The position numbers and the translations under genes were made by a program. A stretch of DNA of 64,000 bases from Njordibacter sp937773555. GTDB taxonomy: Bacteria; Pseudomonadota; Gammaproteobacteria; Pseudomonadales; Balneatricaceae. The DNA is taken from contig NZ_CP159830.1 of assembly GCF_047730085.1 (NCBI RefSeq), positions 806,001-870,000 on the forward strand, read 5' to 3'. The notes below the pieces were generated by a model. That model was not told where the DNA came from. It did no database searches and saw nothing but the letters and a program-made list of their open reading frames with translations. Below are positions 62,406 through 64,000 of this stretch, piece after piece (positions within the stretch are counted from its first letter, which is position 1; each line of letters opens with the position of its first letter).

Positions 62406-63254
62406 TTAACCCTGTGTGTTAAGAGCAGGTAATGACTTCACTAAATCATCCACAGCTTTTACTTGACTCAAAAAAGCCTCTAGCTGCGCCAGAGGCAATG
62501 CACAGGGGCCATCGCATCTAGCTTTTGTTGGGTCTGGGTGGGCTTCAAGAAATAAGCCAGCAATCCCCTGAGACATGCCTGCTAGGGCAAGCTGTGTGAC
62601 TTGAGAGCGCCTGCCGCCAGCGGCATTTTCCTGCCCACCGGGTATTTGTAACGCATGGGTTACGTCAAATAATAAAGGGTGGCCAAACTCTTTCATAATG
62701 CCAAAGCCCAGCATGTCGACAACCAAGTTATTGTAGCCAAAACTGCTGCCCCGTTCGCATAGCATTAACCTGTCATTGCCAGCTTCTTTAAACTTAATAA
62801 TAATATGTGCCATTTCATTTGGCGTTAAAAATTGAGCTTTTTTAATATTAATGACGGCCTGAGTTTTTGCCATGGCAACCACAAGATCCGTTTGGCGCGA
62901 TAGAAATGCGGGTAGCTGAATAACGTCAGCTACTTCGGCAGCCGCTGCAGCTTGGTGTGGCTCATGTACGTCGGTAATAATAGGAACATTATAAGCTGCT
63001 TTTACGGCCGCTAGTATTTCTAACCCTTTAGCTAGGCCTGGGCCTCGAAACGAATTTACTGATGACCTGTTGGCTTTATCAAAAGATGCTTTAAATACGT
63101 AGGGAATATTGAGCTTTCGTGCAGTGCTGACATAATGATCAGCAATTTCTAAAGCAAGATCCTTTGACTCTAGTACATTCATCCCACCAAATAGAGTGAA
63201 TGGTAGAGTGTTGCTTACGGAGAGTTCGCCAACTGCTACTGTTACTTGAGACAT
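62406..63254 (-). CDS. kdsA: 3-deoxy-8-phosphooctulonate synthase KdsA
   Basis: Condenses arabinose 5-phosphate and PEP to KDO 8-phosphate for the lipopolysaccharide core. The 282 residues include FGGMNVLES, FKASFDKANRSSVNSFRGPG (in part), ITDVHEP, LPAFLSRQTDLVVA, CERGSSFGYNNLVVDM and FLEAHPDPTKARCDGP. Length is that of E. coli KdsA (284). The usual pyrG or eno neighbours are absent here. Confidence 0.97.
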   Translation of the reverse strand: MSQVTVAVGELSVSNTLPFTLFGGMNVLESKDLALEIADHYVSTARKLNIPYVFKASFDKANRSSVNSFRGPGLAKGLEILAAVKAAYNVPIITDVHEPHQAAAAAEVADVIQLPAFLSRQTDLVVAMAKTQAVINIKKAQFLTPNEMAHIIIKFKEAGNDRLMLCERGSSFGYNNLVVDMLGFGIMKEFGHPLLFDVTHALQIPGGQENAAGGRRSQVTQLALAGMSQGIAGLFLEAHPDPTKARCDGPCALPLAQLEAFLSQVKAVDDLVKSLPALNTQG

Positions 63255-63456
63255 GAGCCAAAGGTCCTTTAACTGCCATTTGTTGAAAAGATTCTATTGT
63301 ATCAGCCGGCCAGCTGCAATCCCATATTTTATCAATCAAGGCGAGTATTTATTGGTTACAAAAAAATAATAAAAGCCTGCCTGGTTGGAGACGCGCGGCT
63401 TGTCTGGCCTGGCACTTTGTCAATAGAGATAGTTTACTTTTTTGGGGTTTTTGAGC

Positions 63457-63485
63457 TTGATTTTATCTAGGCAAATGTCTATATT
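63457..63485 (+). promoter_or_regulatory. nrdA promoter
   Basis: TTGATT (63457-63462), 17-bp spacer, TATATT (63480-63485), about 145 bp before nrdA. The -10 lies inside the first NrdR box. Confidence 0.6.
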
Positions 63486-63523
63486 TGGTGCTGTATTCTG
63501 TTTCGAGGCACAATATCTAGTGA
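63476..63523 (+). promoter_or_regulatory. Tandem NrdR boxes controlling nrdA
   Basis: Compared with the 16-bp NrdR consensus, 63508-63523 matches 13 bases and 63476-63491 matches 10, including most of the core in each. They are 32 bp apart start to start, i.e. three helical turns, the spacing typical of NrdR box pairs. The first covers the -10 and the second lies just past the expected start, giving repression when dATP is high. Confidence 0.75.
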
Positions 63524-63629
63524 TTGAGGGTTTTTCTGTCACTTTCTTCCGAAACCACTAAATACATTTAAGGTGTTCAGTTTTAAGGCTGAAAAAGAAC
63601 AAAAGTCAACATAATACATAGGCAAATCA

Positions 63630-64000
63630 ATGCAAGATTTGATGGTCACAAAGCGTAACGGGCGAGAAGAAAAAATCGACCTCGAAAAGATTCACCGTGT
63701 CATAGATTGGGCCGCTGAAGGTTTAGAAAATGTGTCGGTATCTCAAGTGGAGCTGAAAGCACAGATTCAATTTTTTAATGGGATACGCACTGCAGACATT
63801 CACGAAACTATCATTAAGTCTGCTGCCGATTTAATCTCCGAAGAAACCCCAGATTATCAATACATGGCGGCCCGATTAGCCATATTCCACCTACGTAAAC
63901 GTGCCTTCGGTAATTTTGAACCACCTCATTTGGGTGAGCACGTGAAAAAAATGGTGGCCCTGGAGCGTTATGACAACGCCCTGTTGAAAGATTATACAGA
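63630..64000 (+). CDS. nrdA: Ribonucleoside-diphosphate reductase alpha subunit NrdA (N-terminal part only)
   Basis: Class Ia aerobic ribonucleotide reductase large subunit, which makes dNDPs for DNA synthesis. Only 123 codons lie in the window. They cover the N-terminal ATP-cone (VTKRNGREEKIDLEKIHRVI, in part) that senses ATP/dATP, followed by QVELKAQIQFFNGIRTADIH and AARLAIFHLRKRAFG, matching E. coli NrdA along their length. Confidence 0.97.
   Translation, partial: MQDLMVTKRNGREEKIDLEKIHRVIDWAAEGLENVSVSQVELKAQIQFFNGIRTADIHETIIKSAADLISEETPDYQYMAARLAIFHLRKRAFGNFEPPHLGEHVKKMVALERYDNALLKDYT

Larger units (their letters stand above)
63255..63629. other. 375-bp gap between kdsA and nrdA
   Basis: Divergent spacer. 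The right half carries the nrdA promoter and two NrdR boxes described separately; the left part should hold the kdsA promoter but I see no clear one. No small gene or RNA is evident. Confidence 0.5.

Overview
The window is a stretch of a gammaproteobacterial chromosome of moderate G+C content. Gene order closely follows the Pseudomonas-type arrangement: mlaFEDC-ibaG-murA-hisG-hisD, then rplM-rpsI-petABC-sspAB, dolP-diaA-yraN-lpoA, rsmI-rnpB, the full mraZ-to-lpxC division and cell-wall cluster, and secA-argJ-mutT. A cytochrome bc1 complex, meso-DAP-type MurE (DNPR motif) and class Ia NrdA fit an aerobic Gram-negative. Placement near marine Cellvibrionales/Oceanospirillales-like lineages is inference; the sequence does not name a species.

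Layout. 1-7.5 kb: antiporter yrbG (cut by the edge) divergent from the mla phospholipid-transport operon (no mlaB seen), ibaG, murA, hisG (short form), hisD. 7.5-13 kb: cmoB, cmoA and the degS/algW protease on the minus strand, then a NIF3-family protein, zapG and zapE. 13.1-18.2 kb: ribosomal proteins L13/S9, the bc1 complex, sspA and sspB, ending at a 50-nt perfect palindrome that serves as a two-way terminator. 18.3-21.6 kb: minus-strand envelope genes dolP, diaA, yraN, lpoA. 21.7-23 kb: rsmI and RNase P RNA.

23.0-28.4 kb is an accessory segment between rnpB and mraZ, which are normally close. It holds a pair of paralogous small proteins of unknown function (one broken), an unknown acidic-tailed protein, a Sel1-repeat protein, a GNAT, a DCC protein, a Nudix hydrolase, a DUF45 metalloprotease and a GntR regulator.

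28.5-49.4 kb: the complete dcw cluster (mraZ, rsmH, ftsL, ftsI, murE, murF, mraY, murD, ftsW, murG, murC, ddl, ftsQ, ftsA, ftsZ, lpxC) and secA, almost all on one strand with overlapping or abutting genes; three 10-bp-spaced MraZ boxes lie at its start. 49.4-53.2 kb: argJ, mutT and an MFS transporter with a C-terminal domain built on a strict 15-residue repeat. 53.4-58.9 kb: glycine cleavage genes gcvP and gcvH on the minus strand, an XRE-cupin regulator and gcvT on the plus strand, with similar palindromic sites before gcvH and gcvT. 58.9-64 kb: sbcB, a YqaA-like membrane protein, yaaA, a P-loop kinase, kdsA and the start of nrdA behind two NrdR boxes.

No tRNA, CRISPR array, transposase or integrase was seen. 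The most unusual items are the MFS-repeat fusion, the gcv regulator and its sites, and the decaying duplicated small gene in the accessory segment.
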